Shown one piece after another: positions 37,096-46,361 of a stretch of 64,000 bases of DNA. A program made the translations under genes and the position numbers. Under the pieces are notes generated by a model. It did no database searches, was not told the origin of the DNA, and worked only from the letters and a program-made list of their open reading frames with translations. The stretch's first letter is position 1. Each line of letters starts with the position of its first letter. The DNA comes from Kluyvera genomosp. 1 (GTDB taxonomy: Bacteria; Pseudomonadota; Gammaproteobacteria; Enterobacterales; Enterobacteriaceae). The stretch is from assembly GCF_001266615.1 (NCBI RefSeq), contig NZ_LGHZ01000015.1, positions 62,001 to 126,000 of the forward strand, read 5' to 3'.

Positions 37096-37896
37096 TTATT
37101 GCGTGACGTCAGCACCGAACCATTTTTCAGACAGCGCCTTCAGGCTACCGTCTTTGTGCATGGCGTCAATAGCACCGTCCACCGCTTTCAGCAGATCTTC
37201 GTTACCTTTACGCAGCGCCACGCCGGATTCCTGACGAGAGAACGCATCACCGGCCACTGCCAGCGTATTGTTGGTTTTCTTCACCAGATCCAACGCGGCC
37301 AGGCGATCCACCAGAATGGCATTGATACGGCCTACACGCAGATCCTGGTATTTGGTCGGGTCATCATCGTAGGTGCGGATATCTACGCCCTGCACGTTTT
37401 GACGCAACCACTCTTCATAGTTGGTACCCAGACCAACGCCGACTTTTTTCCCTTTCAGGTCAGCCGCCGTTTTAATGGTGTCTTCACTGCCTTTTTTCAC
37501 CAGCGCCTGAATCCCGGAGATGGTATACGGGGTGGAGAAGTCATACTTCTTCTGGCGCTCTGGCGAAATCGTCACCTGGTTGATGACCACGTCGATACGC
37601 TTAGAGTCGAGAGAAGCCAACATGCCGTCCCATTTGGTCGGCTTCAGATCGGCCTTCACGCCCAGGTGTTCTGCCAGTTCATTAGCAAACTCGACTTCAA
37701 AACCGGTCAGCTTGCCATCTTCACCCTGGAAACTGAACGGAGGATAGGTGCCTTCCAACCCAACGCGCAGCGTGCCGCGCTCTTTCACCTGGTTTAATAA
37801 ATTCTCAGCAGCAAACGCCTGAACGCTTGCTCCCGCTACTAACGCAGCGGCCATTACGCCCATCAGCGCCTGACGACCCACAAACTTCAGCTTCAT
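37096..37896 (-). CDS. tcyJ: TcyJ (FliY), periplasmic L-cystine-binding protein
   Basis: Periplasmic binding protein for L-cystine, historically named FliY because it lies next to fliZ; it is not a flagellar part. The 266-residue precursor has a signal peptide (QALMGVMAAALVAGASVQ, cleaved after AFA) and the class-3 binding-protein core (GTYPPFSFQGEDGKLTGFEVEF region, VINQVTISPERQKKYDFS). I chose MKLKFVGRQ, seven codons inside the longest frame, to match the E. coli length. It is downstream of fliZ. Confidence 0.96.
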   Translation of the reverse strand: MKLKFVGRQALMGVMAAALVAGASVQAFAAENLLNQVKERGTLRVGLEGTYPPFSFQGEDGKLTGFEVEFANELAEHLGVKADLKPTKWDGMLASLDSKRIDVVINQVTISPERQKKYDFSTPYTISGIQALVKKGSEDTIKTAADLKGKKVGVGLGTNYEEWLRQNVQGVDIRTYDDDPTKYQDLRVGRINAILVDRLAALDLVKKTNNTLAVAGDAFSRQESGVALRKGNEDLLKAVDGAIDAMHKDGSLKALSEKWFGADVTQ

Positions 37897-37982
37897 TATG
37901 CCCCCGAAAAGATTCACTTTTTTGCTAGTGTAAACCGTTCGCCATCAATGACAAACACCCATGAGATACATCTTATTCCAAT

Positions 37983-38528
37983 TTAATATATATCAGAGGT
38001 TTCGCAGTCCGCGAAGTTTTGCTCGTCACGGGGCGCTATCTGCCGCTGAAAGCGCAGGTATTTGCGTAGCGCAATACGATAATTGTTGGTGCTGACCGTT
38101 GGCAGCCACTGCTCAAGCTGGTCTTCGGCGTGGCGCTCGCGCAGCAGCGTACGCGAAACCTGATGCTCATTGAGGTGGTTTCCCAACCGCCGCAAGCGCA
38201 CCACATATTCACGCACCGTACCGGCGCTCATGTCCGTCTGTTCGAGGAGATATTGTTTAAAGCCGATGATATTGAAGAATGCGCTTTGTTCTTTACAGTG
38301 CAGGTCACCGCAGAAACGGCACAGGGCGGACCATGCGCTACGTTCCTGCTGCCACGCGATTTCATCCATGAGCGTATCCAGGCGAGAGATAGCGATTTTA
38401 TTGACTATCTCCCCCTCACGAACCAGCGTGATGCGATCCAGCAGCTTATGACAATGTGCGCAATGCGTTTGGCTGTGTTTGAAGTCTTTCAGATAGCGGC
38501 TTAATGGCCGTCTTTTTACCTGCATCAT
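37983..38528 (-). CDS. fliZ: FliZ, flagellar regulator
   Basis: DNA-binding regulator made with FliA that represses many sigma-S promoters and favours motility; in Salmonella it also raises FlhDC activity. The 181 residues match E. coli FliZ (183) closely at the N terminus (RRPLSRYLKDFKHSQTHCAHC) and share the core-binding-like fold of tyrosine recombinases without a catalytic domain (GTVREYVVRLRRLGNHL). The C-terminal 50 residues are more diverged. It lies 65 bases downstream of fliA in the same transcript. Confidence 0.95.
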   Translation of the reverse strand: MMQVKRRPLSRYLKDFKHSQTHCAHCHKLLDRITLVREGEIVNKIAISRLDTLMDEIAWQQERSAWSALCRFCGDLHCKEQSAFFNIIGFKQYLLEQTDMSAGTVREYVVRLRRLGNHLNEHQVSRTLLRERHAEDQLEQWLPTVSTNNYRIALRKYLRFQRQIAPRDEQNFADCETSDIY

Positions 38529-38593
38529 TATGATAACTCCGGGTTTTCATTTCATAATGCGGCATTTTTGGTCCAACGTGATGTTATTCCAAA

Positions 38594-39313
38594 CTACAAC
38601 TTACCCAGCTTGATGCGCAGACGCTTGATCGCCTGGCTGTGCAGCTGACTGACGCGCGACTCCCCCACTTCCAGCACTGCGCCAATCTCTTTGAGATTAA
38701 GCTCTTCCTGGTAATAGAGGGTGAGCACCAACTTTTCACGCTCCGGCAAGGCTTCAATCGCCTCCATCACGCGCTGGCGTAAAGAGCCTTCCAGCAGTTG
38801 ATGCAATGGGTTTTCGTGTTGATTCTCTTCCGTCACCAGCTCGATACTGTCGCCGTACTCTTCTCGCCACTCATCGTAGGAGAACAGCTGGCTGTTGTTG
38901 GTATCCAGCAGCACCTGACGGTACTCTTCAATCGCGATCCCCAATCGCTGCGCGACTTCAGTTTCCGTCGCATTTCGTCCCAGCTCTTGCTCAAGTTGAC
39001 CCAGCGCTTGCGCAACTTCACGCGCGTTCCGCCGGACGCTACGCGGCACCCAATCGCGGCTGCGTAGTTCGTCCAGCATCGCCCCACGGATGCGTTGCAC
39101 TGCGTAAGTGGTAAATGCCGTTCCTTGCAGAGCGTCATAGCGTTCAACAGCATTCAATAAGCCGATACCGCCCGCCTGGAGCAGATCGTCCAGTTCCACG
39201 CTCGCCGGCAAACGCACCTGAAGGCGCAGCGCTTCGTGACGCACCAGCGGCACATAGCGTTGCCATAGCGAGTGTTTATCCATTACACCTTCAGCGGTAT
39301 ACATTGAATTCAC
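38594..39313 (-). CDS. fliA: FliA, flagellar sigma-28 factor
   Basis: Alternative sigma factor for late flagellar, motor and chemotaxis genes; held in check by FlgM until the hook is finished. The 239 residues equal E. coli FliA. Region 2 (DLLQAGGIGLLNAVERYD, FTTYAVQRIRGAMLDELR), region 3 and region 4 (LNLKEIGAVLEVGESRVSQLHSQ) are evident. I chose the GTG start (MNSMYTAEG with the first codon GTG) as in E. coli. A sigma-28-type promoter precedes it, so it can raise its own expression. Confidence 0.97.
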   Translation of the reverse strand: MNSMYTAEGVMDKHSLWQRYVPLVRHEALRLQVRLPASVELDDLLQAGGIGLLNAVERYDALQGTAFTTYAVQRIRGAMLDELRSRDWVPRSVRRNAREVAQALGQLEQELGRNATETEVAQRLGIAIEEYRQVLLDTNNSQLFSYDEWREEYGDSIELVTEENQHENPLHQLLEGSLRQRVMEAIEALPEREKLVLTLYYQEELNLKEIGAVLEVGESRVSQLHSQAIKRLRIKLGKL

Positions 39314-39339
39314 GATAAACAGCCCTGCATTAATATGAG

Positions 39340-39367
39340 TTATCGGCACGATTATCCGTTTCTACAG
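39340..39367 (-). promoter_or_regulatory. Sigma-28 promoter of fliA
   Basis: On the minus strand GCCGATAA (39340-39347) is an exact FliA -10 element, 27 bases before the fliA start codon. The upstream -35 part (TAGAAACGG region) is less clear, as it is in E. coli fliA. A FlhDC-driven promoter should also lie upstream, but I could not place its box with confidence. Confidence 0.7.
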
Positions 39368-39435
39368 GCGTTTTAATCGATGGAACAGTGGGGAAAAGAG
39401 GGGTTTATTTGCAGAGTAAGTGAAATTCCATTAAC

Positions 39436-39459
39436 AAAAAACCCCGCCGAAGCGGGGTT
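39436..39459 (-). terminator. fliC terminator
   Basis: Eight-base-pair stem AACCCCGC/GCGGGGTT with a four-base loop and six T residues on the minus strand, about 20 bases after the fliC stop. Confidence 0.88.
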
Positions 39460-39480
39460 GGGTCATCAGGTTGCGGGAGA

Positions 39481-40980
39481 TTAGCCCTGCAGCAGAGACA
39501 GAACCTGCTGTGGAACCTGGTTCGCTTTTGCCAGCACGGAGTTACCGGCCTGCTGAATGATCTGCGCTTTAGACATGTTCGACACTTCGGTCGCATAGTC
39601 GGCGTCCTGAATACGGGACTGCGCTTCAGACAGGTTGGTGGTGGTGTTGTTCAGGTTGGTTACCGCAGAATCCAGACGGTTCTGGATAGCACCCAGAGAA
39701 GAACGGAATTTGTCTACGGAAGCAATCGCTGCATCCAGTGCTTTCAGTGGATCGGTGGTGGACTGCTGGGATTTAGCCGCGTCAGCACTGATCAGGGTGG
39801 TAGCGCCGCCTGCAGTTTTGCCCAGGTAAACGTCCTGAGTCGTTGTAGTACCGCCAGCATCGGTGAAGGAAGCGGTCACTTCATCACCAGCAGCGTTTAC
39901 ATCGTATTGCTTACCGTTGATGGACAGGGTGCTGCCTTGCTTAGTAGCGCCCTGCAGATCCAGATCTGATTGCTTAGCAGCGCGGTTATCCAGCGTTGCA
40001 GCAGTGGTAAGTTGACCAGAGGAAGCATCAGTATATACGGTGGTGCCACCGAAGGTCGCACCAGTACCTGCCGGAGCGGAACTGCCAGTGGTTGTCAGAG
40101 TAACGTCTTTACCACCAACTTTTGTAGTGAAGGAAGCGTTACCATTTGCATCAGCAGTTCCAACCAGTGTCAGTTCAACACCAGCGACAGTAAATTTGGT
40201 GCCATCCGCTTTACCTACAGCATCCGCCGCCAAGGTCACAGCCTGAGCTGCGGTAAATTTAGCGGTGTTAGCGGTGGTGGCGTTAGCCGTGAATGAACCA
40301 TCCACAGAGCTGATGTATTGTGCCGCGCCAGCAGAAGAAACCGCACCGGTAGAAACATCAACGTTATACGTGTTTGCACCAGCTTTATAATTGTCAGTAC
40401 CGGTCGCGCCGAAATCAGAGATCAGCTCACCAGCAGTGACTTTCTTCGCGCCATCAACGTTGAAACCAGACAGACCCAGAGTCTGGGAGTCGATTTTCTT
40501 CAGGTCGATAGTGATGGTTTCGCCATCGTTCGCACCAACCTGAATTTTCATGGAGCCGTCTTTCGCCAGTACGTTCACGCCGTTGAACTGGGTTTGACCG
40601 GATACGCGGTCAATTTCAGACAGACGGGATTTGATTTCGTCCTGGATAGAAGACAGGTCAGAATCGGAGTTAGTACCGGTAGTTGCCTGAACGGTCAGCT
40701 CACGTACACGCTGTAAGTTGTTGTTGATTTCAGACAGAGCGCCTTCAGTGGTCTGCGCAACGGAGATACCGTCGTTGGCGTTACGTGCCGCCTGAGTCAG
40801 GCCTTTAATGTTGGAGGTGAAACGGTTAGCAATCGCCTGACCCGCTGCGTCATCCTTCGCGCTGTTGATACGCAAGCCAGAAGACAGACGCTCGATAGAA
40901 CTGGACAGAGCAGACTGGTTCTTGTTGATGTTGTTCTGAGTGATCAGCGAGAGGCTGTTGGTATTAATGACTTGTGCCAT
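39481..40980 (-). CDS. fliC: FliC flagellin
   Basis: Filament protein, 499 residues, no cysteine. The N-terminal D0/D1 region ([20 protein letters not shown], residues 1 to about 170) and the C-terminal D1/D0 region (about 410-499, ending [17 protein letters not shown]) are conserved and include the TLR5-recognition segment near [10 protein letters not shown]. The middle (about 175-405) is a Thr/Ala/Gly/Ser-rich variable region that defines the H antigen. It is exported by the fli type III apparatus with FliS as chaperone. It has its own sigma-28 promoter and a strong terminator. No second flagellin gene is in the window. Confidence 0.97.
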   Translation of the reverse strand: MAQVINTNSLSLITQNNINKNQSALSSSIERLSSGLRINSAKDDAAGQAIANRFTSNIKGLTQAARNANDGISVAQTTEGALSEINNNLQRVRELTVQATTGTNSDSDLSSIQDEIKSRLSEIDRVSGQTQFNGVNVLAKDGSMKIQVGANDGETITIDLKKIDSQTLGLSGFNVDGAKKVTAGELISDFGATGTDNYKAGANTYNVDVSTGAVSSAGAAQYISSVDGSFTANATTANTAKFTAAQAVTLAADAVGKADGTKFTVAGVELTLVGTADANGNASFTTKVGGKDVTLTTTGSSAPAGTGATFGGTTVYTDASSGQLTTAATLDNRAAKQSDLDLQGATKQGSTLSINGKQYDVNAAGDEVTASFTDAGGTTTTQDVYLGKTAGGATTLISADAAKSQQSTTDPLKALDAAIASVDKFRSSLGAIQNRLDSAVTNLNNTTTNLSEAQSRIQDADYATEVSNMSKAQIIQQAGNSVLAKANQVPQQVLSLLQG

Positions 40981-41056
40981 GATTCGTTATCCTATATTTC
41001 AAGTCGTTGATTACGTAATGGGTTTTCACCCGTCGGCTCAATCGCCGTCAAACTTG

Positions 41057-41083
41057 TTATCGTCTGCCGCAAAACAACCTTTA
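41057..41083 (-). promoter_or_regulatory. Sigma-28 promoter of fliC
   Basis: Minus strand TAAA (41080-41083), 15 bases, GACGATAA (41057-41064). One base differs from the FliA consensus GCCGATAA. The predicted start near 41049 gives a leader of about 68 bases. Confidence 0.88.
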
Positions 41084-41175
41084 GAATTTTTTTTAGTATT
41101 CCCGAATTTTTTTAGCCGCCGAATTACTCTTTTCTCTACCCCTTATTCCTGCCATTAAAAAAAAATGATTAAGGG

Positions 41176-41202
41176 TAAACTTTGTCGTATTCAGGCCGAT
41201 AA
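41176..41202 (+). promoter_or_regulatory. Sigma-28 promoter of fliDST
   Basis: TAAA (41176-41179), 15 bases, GCCGATAA (41195-41202): an exact match to the FliA consensus with exact spacing, 42 bases before the fliD start codon. It is back to back with the fliC promoter. Confidence 0.93.
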
Positions 41203-41244
41203 CCCAGTTATTCATTTTATATGTCGACATATTAAGGATTAAAA

Positions 41245-42654
41245 ATGGCAAGCATTTCTTCATTGGGGATCGGATCGGGCCTGAAGCTAAGCGACATTCT
41301 GGATAGCCTGACAGCAGCAGAAAAATCAACGCTAACGCCGATTACAAAACAGCAGTCCTCTTACACGGCAAAACTCAGTGCTTATGGCACACTTAACAGT
41401 GCTCTGGTCTCTTTCCAGACAGCAAATACAGCTCTCTCTAAAGCGGACCTGTTTACGGCGACCACAACAACCAGCACGAGTGATGCATTTAGCGCTACGA
41501 CTACCGGTAGCGCAATTGCTGGCAAGTACACCATCAGCGTTAGCCAACTCGCGCAAGCCCAAACTCTGACGACGGGTGTGCAAAAAGACAGCAAAGCAGC
41601 GCTCGCAACCAATGACAGTACCTTGACCATTCAACAAGGTGGCGACAAAAAGCCGGTCACTATTGATATCAGCGCGGCTAACTCTTCGTTAACCGGTATT
41701 CGCGATGCAATCAATAACGCCAAAGCCGGCGTAAGCGCCAGCGTCATCAACGTTGGTAACGGTGAATACCGTCTATCTATTACCTCGAACGAGACAGGTA
41801 AAGACAACGCCATGACCTTGAGCGTCAGCGGCGATAGCGCACTGCAGGGCGTTCTTGGCTATAACGGTACCAGCACTGATACCAGCAATGGGATGACTGA
41901 GAGCGTAACAGCGCAAAACTCCAAGCTCACAGTAAACAACGTTGCCATTGAAAACAGCAGCAATACCATCAGCGACGCCCTGGAAGACATAACGTTAAAT
42001 CTGACCGACGTCACCAAAGGCAACCAAACGCTGACCATTGCCCAGGATACAACAAAAGCCCAAACAGCCATTAAAGATTGGGTTACGGCTTATAATGCAC
42101 TGCAGGATACCTTCAGTACCCTGACCAAATACACTGCTGTTGATGCGGGCTCAGATGCGCAGGACACCAGTAATGGTGCTTTAATTGGCGACTCAACGCT
42201 ACGCACTATCCAGACTCAGCTCAAAAGTGTTTTAAGCAACACGCTGAGTTCATCATCTTATAAAACACTTGCACAGATTGGTGTCACTTCCGATCCAAGT
42301 ACCGGCCAACTAAAAGTTGATGACACCAAGCTCAGCGCAGCACTGCAAAAAGACTCTGCAGGTGTCGGTACGCTCATCGTCGGTGACGGTAAAAAAACAG
42401 GTATTACCACCGCTATTGGCAGCAACCTGACCAGTTGGCTCTCCACCACCGGGATTATTCAGGCGGCGAAAGATGGCGTCAGCAAAACGCTGAATAAGTT
42501 AACCAAAGAGTATAACTCCGCAAGCGATCTTATCGATCAGAAGGTCGCTCGCTATAAAGCACAGTTTACTCAGTTGGACGTAATGATGACCTCCTTAAAT
42601 AGCACCAGCAGCTATTTAACCCAGCAGTTCGAATCCACCAGCAGCTCTAAATAA
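41245..42654 (+). CDS. fliD: FliD flagellar filament cap
   Basis: Cap protein that sits at the filament tip and helps flagellin fold in place. The 469 residues begin MASISSLGIGSGLKLSDILD, the usual FliD start, with Ser/Thr-rich variable middle domains and helical ends (VARYKAQFTQLDVMMTSLNS). AAGGATT precedes the ATG. First gene of fliDST under a consensus sigma-28 promoter. FliT is its export chaperone. Confidence 0.96.
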   Translation: MASISSLGIGSGLKLSDILDSLTAAEKSTLTPITKQQSSYTAKLSAYGTLNSALVSFQTANTALSKADLFTATTTTSTSDAFSATTTGSAIAGKYTISVSQLAQAQTLTTGVQKDSKAALATNDSTLTIQQGGDKKPVTIDISAANSSLTGIRDAINNAKAGVSASVINVGNGEYRLSITSNETGKDNAMTLSVSGDSALQGVLGYNGTSTDTSNGMTESVTAQNSKLTVNNVAIENSSNTISDALEDITLNLTDVTKGNQTLTIAQDTTKAQTAIKDWVTAYNALQDTFSTLTKYTAVDAGSDAQDTSNGALIGDSTLRTIQTQLKSVLSNTLSSSSYKTLAQIGVTSDPSTGQLKVDDTKLSAALQKDSAGVGTLIVGDGKKTGITTAIGSNLTSWLSTTGIIQAAKDGVSKTLNKLTKEYNSASDLIDQKVARYKAQFTQLDVMMTSLNSTSSYLTQQFESTSSSK

Positions 42655-42677
42655 TCATCACTATCAGGAGAGACGTC

Positions 42678-43088
42678 ATGTACGGGGCAAAAGGTACGCA
42701 GGCCTACGCACAGATTGGAGTAGAAAGCGCAGTCATGAGCGCCAGCCAGCAGCAGCTTGTCACTATGCTGTTCGATGGTGCGCTCAGTGCGCTGATTCGT
42801 GCCCGCCTGTTTATGCAGGATGGCAACCTCGAGGGGAAAGGTCTTTCCCTGTCGAAAGCCATAAATATCATCGAGAACGGTTTAAAAATTGGCCTTGAGG
42901 AAGAGAGCAAAGATGAGCTGACGCAGAATATGTTGGCGCTCTACGCCTATATGGTCCGCCGTCTGCTGCAGGCCAATTTACGCAATGATAGCGGCGCGGT
43001 TGAAGAGGTCGAAGGCCTTATGCGCAATATCGCTGATGCCTGGAAGGAATCCTTACTTACGCCTAATTTAATTCAGGACGCCGTCTAA
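42678..43088 (+). CDS. fliS: FliS flagellin export chaperone
   Basis: Cytoplasmic chaperone of 136 residues that binds the FliC C terminus and prevents early polymerisation. It begins [19 protein letters not shown] and is all-helical ([38 protein letters not shown]). GGAGAG precedes the ATG. Its last base overlaps the first of fliT. Confidence 0.96.
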   Translation: MYGAKGTQAYAQIGVESAVMSASQQQLVTMLFDGALSALIRARLFMQDGNLEGKGLSLSKAINIIENGLKIGLEEESKDELTQNMLALYAYMVRRLLQANLRNDSGAVEEVEGLMRNIADAWKESLLTPNLIQDAV

Positions 43089-43462
43089 TGAGCCACGCAC
43101 CGCAGCTTTATCTCTCGTACCAGCAGCTGGTTGAAAAAAGCAACAGGATGCTGCGACTTGCCACGGAAGGTCTGTGGGACGAACTGATTGCCAGTGAAAT
43201 GGAATACGTTAATGCGGTGCAGAAAATTGCTCAATTAACCGAGGACAGTCAGCCCAACGACCCACTTCAGGAACAGCTCCGTCCGCTACTACGCACCGTG
43301 CTGGATAATGAAAGTACCGTAAAGCGCTTGCTGCAGGCGCGAATGGACGAGCTTTCCAGACTGGTCGGCCAATCATCGATACAAAAAACGGTGATGAATA
43401 CCTACGGCAATCAGGGCGGCTTCGTGCTGGTCCCACAGGATAATGTCGATCTGAACCATTAA
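43088..43462 (+). CDS. fliT: FliT, FliD chaperone and FlhDC antagonist
   Basis: Export chaperone for FliD, 124 residues (E. coli 121). Free FliT also binds FlhD4C2 and lowers class 2 transcription in Salmonella, giving feedback on cap completion. The sequence is helical and starts [20 protein letters not shown]. It overlaps fliS by one base and ends at a terminator shared with yedD. Confidence 0.93.
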   Translation: MSHAPQLYLSYQQLVEKSNRMLRLATEGLWDELIASEMEYVNAVQKIAQLTEDSQPNDPLQEQLRPLLRTVLDNESTVKRLLQARMDELSRLVGQSSIQKTVMNTYGNQGGFVLVPQDNVDLNH

Positions 43463-43469
43463 TTGGGTT

Positions 43470-43496
43470 CGCTCCGGCTATCGCGACGCCGGAGCG
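43470..43496. terminator. Hairpin between convergent fliT and yedD
   Basis: Nine-base-pair stem CGCTCCGGC/GCCGGAGCG with a nine-base loop, eight bases after the fliT stop. It has no long T run. Confidence 0.6.
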
Positions 43497-43505
43497 ACAT
43501 CGGCC

Positions 43506-43919
43506 TTAAGGCAGTACAGAGGCCAGCGGTGTTTTCGCTAATGCGGCCGCACACTCTACCGTTGGGCGCTCAACGCGATGCAACGTCATACCATCATAGT
43601 CCAGCGAATCGCCTTTACGTTCTACCGCATAAACGTCCAGCTTATTGGTGACGTTGTAGACTTCGTTATCGCGCAGGGTCAGTTTACCCGGTAGCGCAAT
43701 CACTCGCTGCCACTGGCGACAATCCAGCGTATCACCCGCCCGCGTAATCACCAGGCTGCCCATCGCTTCCGGGCTCACCAGCGCGCGCTGCGGCCCGGTG
43801 GTCTGCCAGTAACCCGCCAGCCCTTCCGGCGCCGGTGTTTTGACAACCGTTGAGTAATCCTCGATCTGCGCACAGCCCGCCAGCGTCAGCAGCGCCGCTA
43901 CAATGGCTAATTTTTTCAT
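43506..43919 (-). CDS. yedD: YedD lipoprotein
   Basis: Small lipoprotein of 137 residues with a signal sequence MKKLAIVAALLTLAGC whose lipobox is LAGC. The mature part is one domain (LAGYWQTTGPQRALVSPEAMGSL read in parts, GDTLDCRQWQRVIALPGK). Function unknown. In E. coli the neighbours are amyA and yedE, neither of which is present here. I chose the ATG that gives the signal peptide and the E. coli length. Confidence 0.92.
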   Translation of the reverse strand: MKKLAIVAALLTLAGCAQIEDYSTVVKTPAPEGLAGYWQTTGPQRALVSPEAMGSLVITRAGDTLDCRQWQRVIALPGKLTLRDNEVYNVTNKLDVYAVERKGDSLDYDGMTLHRVERPTVECAAALAKTPLASVLP

Positions 43920-44154
43920 TATCCGTCCTGTTCCGGGAGAAAAATACAGCAACATTATAGCGTTAAACCCCCTGCCGTTTCACGGTAATTGACAATATCG
44001 GCAAGACAGGTGCAGCGAATGCTTTTTGGAAAATAAAGAGGAGGATGGGAAGTTTATGCAAAACGAAGGACGTCCGAATGAGACCTTCTCGCAAATGGCG
44101 TGAGAACTCGCGTTTGAACATAGCGGTGGCGACAATCTCGCCACCCACGTCGAT

Positions 44155-44466
44155 TTACACCTGCATCCCCATCACTTCCTGGTACGCGCTCACCAGCTTA
44201 TTGCGCACCTGAATGCCCATCTGCAATGACACCGACGCTTTTTGCAGGTCGGTCATCACATCATTGAGCGCAATGCCCGGCTCGCCCAGCGAGAACTTCT
44301 CCGCCTGCGTTCTGGCACTGGTTTGGATCTCGCTCACCCGATCCAGCGCTGCATGCAGCTGCCCGGCAAAGCTAATGGTTGGCTGTGTATCCACGCTTTG
44401 ATTGCGCGCCATCGACGCCGTCGCCTGCAGTTGCGACAGAACGCCCTCAATACCCTGAATCGCCAT
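44155..44466 (-). CDS. fliE: FliE basal-body protein
   Basis: Small rod-adapter protein of 103 residues that joins the MS ring to the rod. It starts [17 protein letters not shown] and ends with the conserved helix [26 protein letters not shown] (residues 78-103). It is transcribed alone, divergent from fliF. The 235 bases downstream, up to yedD, contain nothing I can identify. Confidence 0.96.
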   Translation of the reverse strand: MAIQGIEGVLSQLQATASMARNQSVDTQPTISFAGQLHAALDRVSEIQTSARTQAEKFSLGEPGIALNDVMTDLQKASVSLQMGIQVRNKLVSAYQEVMGMQV

Positions 44467-44523
44467 CTTGACTCCCAGATTGATTTTAACCTGTGAACGA
44501 GCTTAGCAGTTTGTCAATAAGAT

Positions 44524-44567
44524 AAAGGCGCTAAATAGCGCCATAAAAATGGGTTATTTGGGCCATC
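44524..44567. promoter_or_regulatory. Candidate FlhD4C2 site between fliE and fliF
   Basis: AAAGGCGCTAAATAGCG (44524-44540) and GGTTATTTGGGCCATC (44552-44567) match, with a few mismatches, the two inverted halves of the FlhD4C2 box (AAYGSN2-3AAATARCG and its reverse) separated by 11 bases. Its place in the divergent fliE/fliF region is where class 2 control is known in enterobacteria. Confidence 0.7.
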
Positions 44568-44681
44568 AAAAATCACAAAGCGTCAAATAATGGCATGGCT
44601 GTCTTTATGTGTTCTGACCTGGGAGTCTGCTTTGTTTTCGTTCACGTTTAACGCCATTGATCAGGATCGACGAGGTGCGCA

Positions 44682-46361
44682 ATGAGCGCGAGTGCTACGG
44701 CCACACAAAATAAAACCCTTGAATGGGTGAACCGCCTGCGCGCCAATCCAAAAATTCCGCTGATGGTAGCGAGCGCTGCCGCGGTGGCAATTCTCGTCGC
44801 GATGGTACTGTGGGCCAAAACCCCCGACTATCGCACGCTGTTTAGCAACCTGTCCGACCAGGATGGCGGCGCTATTGTTACCCAACTCACCCAGATGAAC
44901 GTCCCCTACCGTTTTGCGGATAACGGCGGCGCACTGGAAGTCCCTGCGGATAAAGTCCACGAACTGCGTCTTCGCCTGGCGCAATTGGGCCTGCCGAAAG
45001 GCGGCACCGTGGGCTTTGAGCTGTTGGATCAGGAAAAATTCGGCATCAGCCAGTTTAGCGAGCAGGTGAACTACCAGCGCGCGCTGGAAGGTGAACTGTC
45101 GCGTACCATCGAAACCCTCGGCCCGGTAAAAAGTGCCCGCGTGCATTTAGCGATGCCAAAACCGTCGCTGTTCGTGCGCGAGCAAAAAGCGCCGTCGGCG
45201 TCGATTACCGTCAACCTCGAACCGGGCCGCGCGCTCGATGAGGGGCAAATTTCTGCCGTCGTCCATCTGGTTTCCAGCGCCGTCGCTGGCCTGCCACCGG
45301 GTAACGTCACGTTGGTCGATCAGGGCGGGCATCTGTTGACCCAGTCCAATACCAGCGCCCGCGATCTGAACGATGCGCAGCTAAAATATACCGCTGACGT
45401 TGAAGCCCGCGTACAGCGCCGTATTGAAGCGATCCTCGGTCCGATTGTCGGCAACGGCAACGTTCACGCACAGGTAACCGCGCAGGTTAACTTCGATAAT
45501 AAAGAACAAACCGACGAGCAGTACCGTCCCAACGGGGACACCACTCAGGCGGCCATTCGCTCCCGCCAGGTGAGTGAAAGCGATCAAAGCGGTAGCCCCT
45601 ATCCGGGCGGCGTGCCGGGCGCACTGTCCAATACCCCGGCACCGGCACCGTCAGCGCCGATTGCCACGCAGACGGCCAACCAAAACGCCAATCAGGCGGC
45701 TAACGGCCAGAATACCGCCACCCGCAATACCACGACCGGCCCACGCAACACGCAGCGCAGCGAAACCAGCAACTACGAAGTTGACCGCACCATCATGCAT
45801 ACCAAAAAGAACGTCGGCGATGTCCAGCGTCTGTCGGTGGCCGTGGTGGTCAACTATCGCAATCTGCCGACCGGCAAACCGCTGCCGCTGACCAGCGACC
45901 AGATGAAACAGATCGAGGATCTGACCCGCGAAGCAATGGGCTTCTCCACCACCCGTGGCGATACCCTGAACGTGGTCAATTCGCCGTTCACCGATAGCGA
46001 TGATTCCGGTGGCGAACTGCCGTTCTGGAAACAACAGTCATTTATCGATCAGCTGATGGCCGCTGGCCGCTGGCTACTGGTCCTGATCGTGGCGTGGCTG
46101 CTGTGGCGTAAAGCCATTAAACCGCAGCTGGCGCGCCGCGAACAGCAGGCTCAGGCCGCCGTTGAACAGAACAAAGCCCAACAAGAAATTCAGGAAGCCG
46201 TTGAGGTACGCCTGAGTAAAGATGAACAGACACAGCAACGCCGTGCCAACCAGCGCCTGGGTGCTGAAGTGATGAGCCAGCGTATTCGTGAGATGTCTGA
46301 TAACGATCCGCGCGTCGTGGCGCTGGTCATTCGCCAATGGATGAATAACGACCATGAGTAA
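44682..46361 (+). CDS. fliF: FliF, MS-ring protein
   Basis: Inner-membrane protein that forms the MS ring on which the flagellum is built. The 559 residues (E. coli 552) have two membrane helices (about 25-45 and 450-470), two ring-building motifs ([20 protein letters not shown] region, [30 protein letters not shown] region), a low-complexity Asn/Thr/Pro/Ala loop around 305-360, and a C-terminal cytoplasmic tail that binds FliG. GACGAGG precedes the ATG. It overlaps fliG by eight bases. Confidence 0.96.
   Translation: MSASATATQNKTLEWVNRLRANPKIPLMVASAAAVAILVAMVLWAKTPDYRTLFSNLSDQDGGAIVTQLTQMNVPYRFADNGGALEVPADKVHELRLRLAQLGLPKGGTVGFELLDQEKFGISQFSEQVNYQRALEGELSRTIETLGPVKSARVHLAMPKPSLFVREQKAPSASITVNLEPGRALDEGQISAVVHLVSSAVAGLPPGNVTLVDQGGHLLTQSNTSARDLNDAQLKYTADVEARVQRRIEAILGPIVGNGNVHAQVTAQVNFDNKEQTDEQYRPNGDTTQAAIRSRQVSESDQSGSPYPGGVPGALSNTPAPAPSAPIATQTANQNANQAANGQNTATRNTTTGPRNTQRSETSNYEVDRTIMHTKKNVGDVQRLSVAVVVNYRNLPTGKPLPLTSDQMKQIEDLTREAMGFSTTRGDTLNVVNSPFTDSDDSGGELPFWKQQSFIDQLMAAGRWLLVLIVAWLLWRKAIKPQLARREQQAQAAVEQNKAQQEIQEAVEVRLSKDEQTQQRRANQRLGAEVMSQRIREMSDNDPRVVALVIRQWMNNDHE

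Noticed and set aside
37090-37797. A 235-codon plus-strand frame opposite tcyJ
   Set aside because: It is a shadow of the cystine-binding-protein gene with no recognisable domain.
44057-44104. Short plus-strand frame MQNEGRPNETFSQMA after a GAGGAGG-type ribosome site between yedD and fliE
   Set aside because: Fifteen codons with no homologue known to me. A good ribosome-like sequence alone is not enough support.
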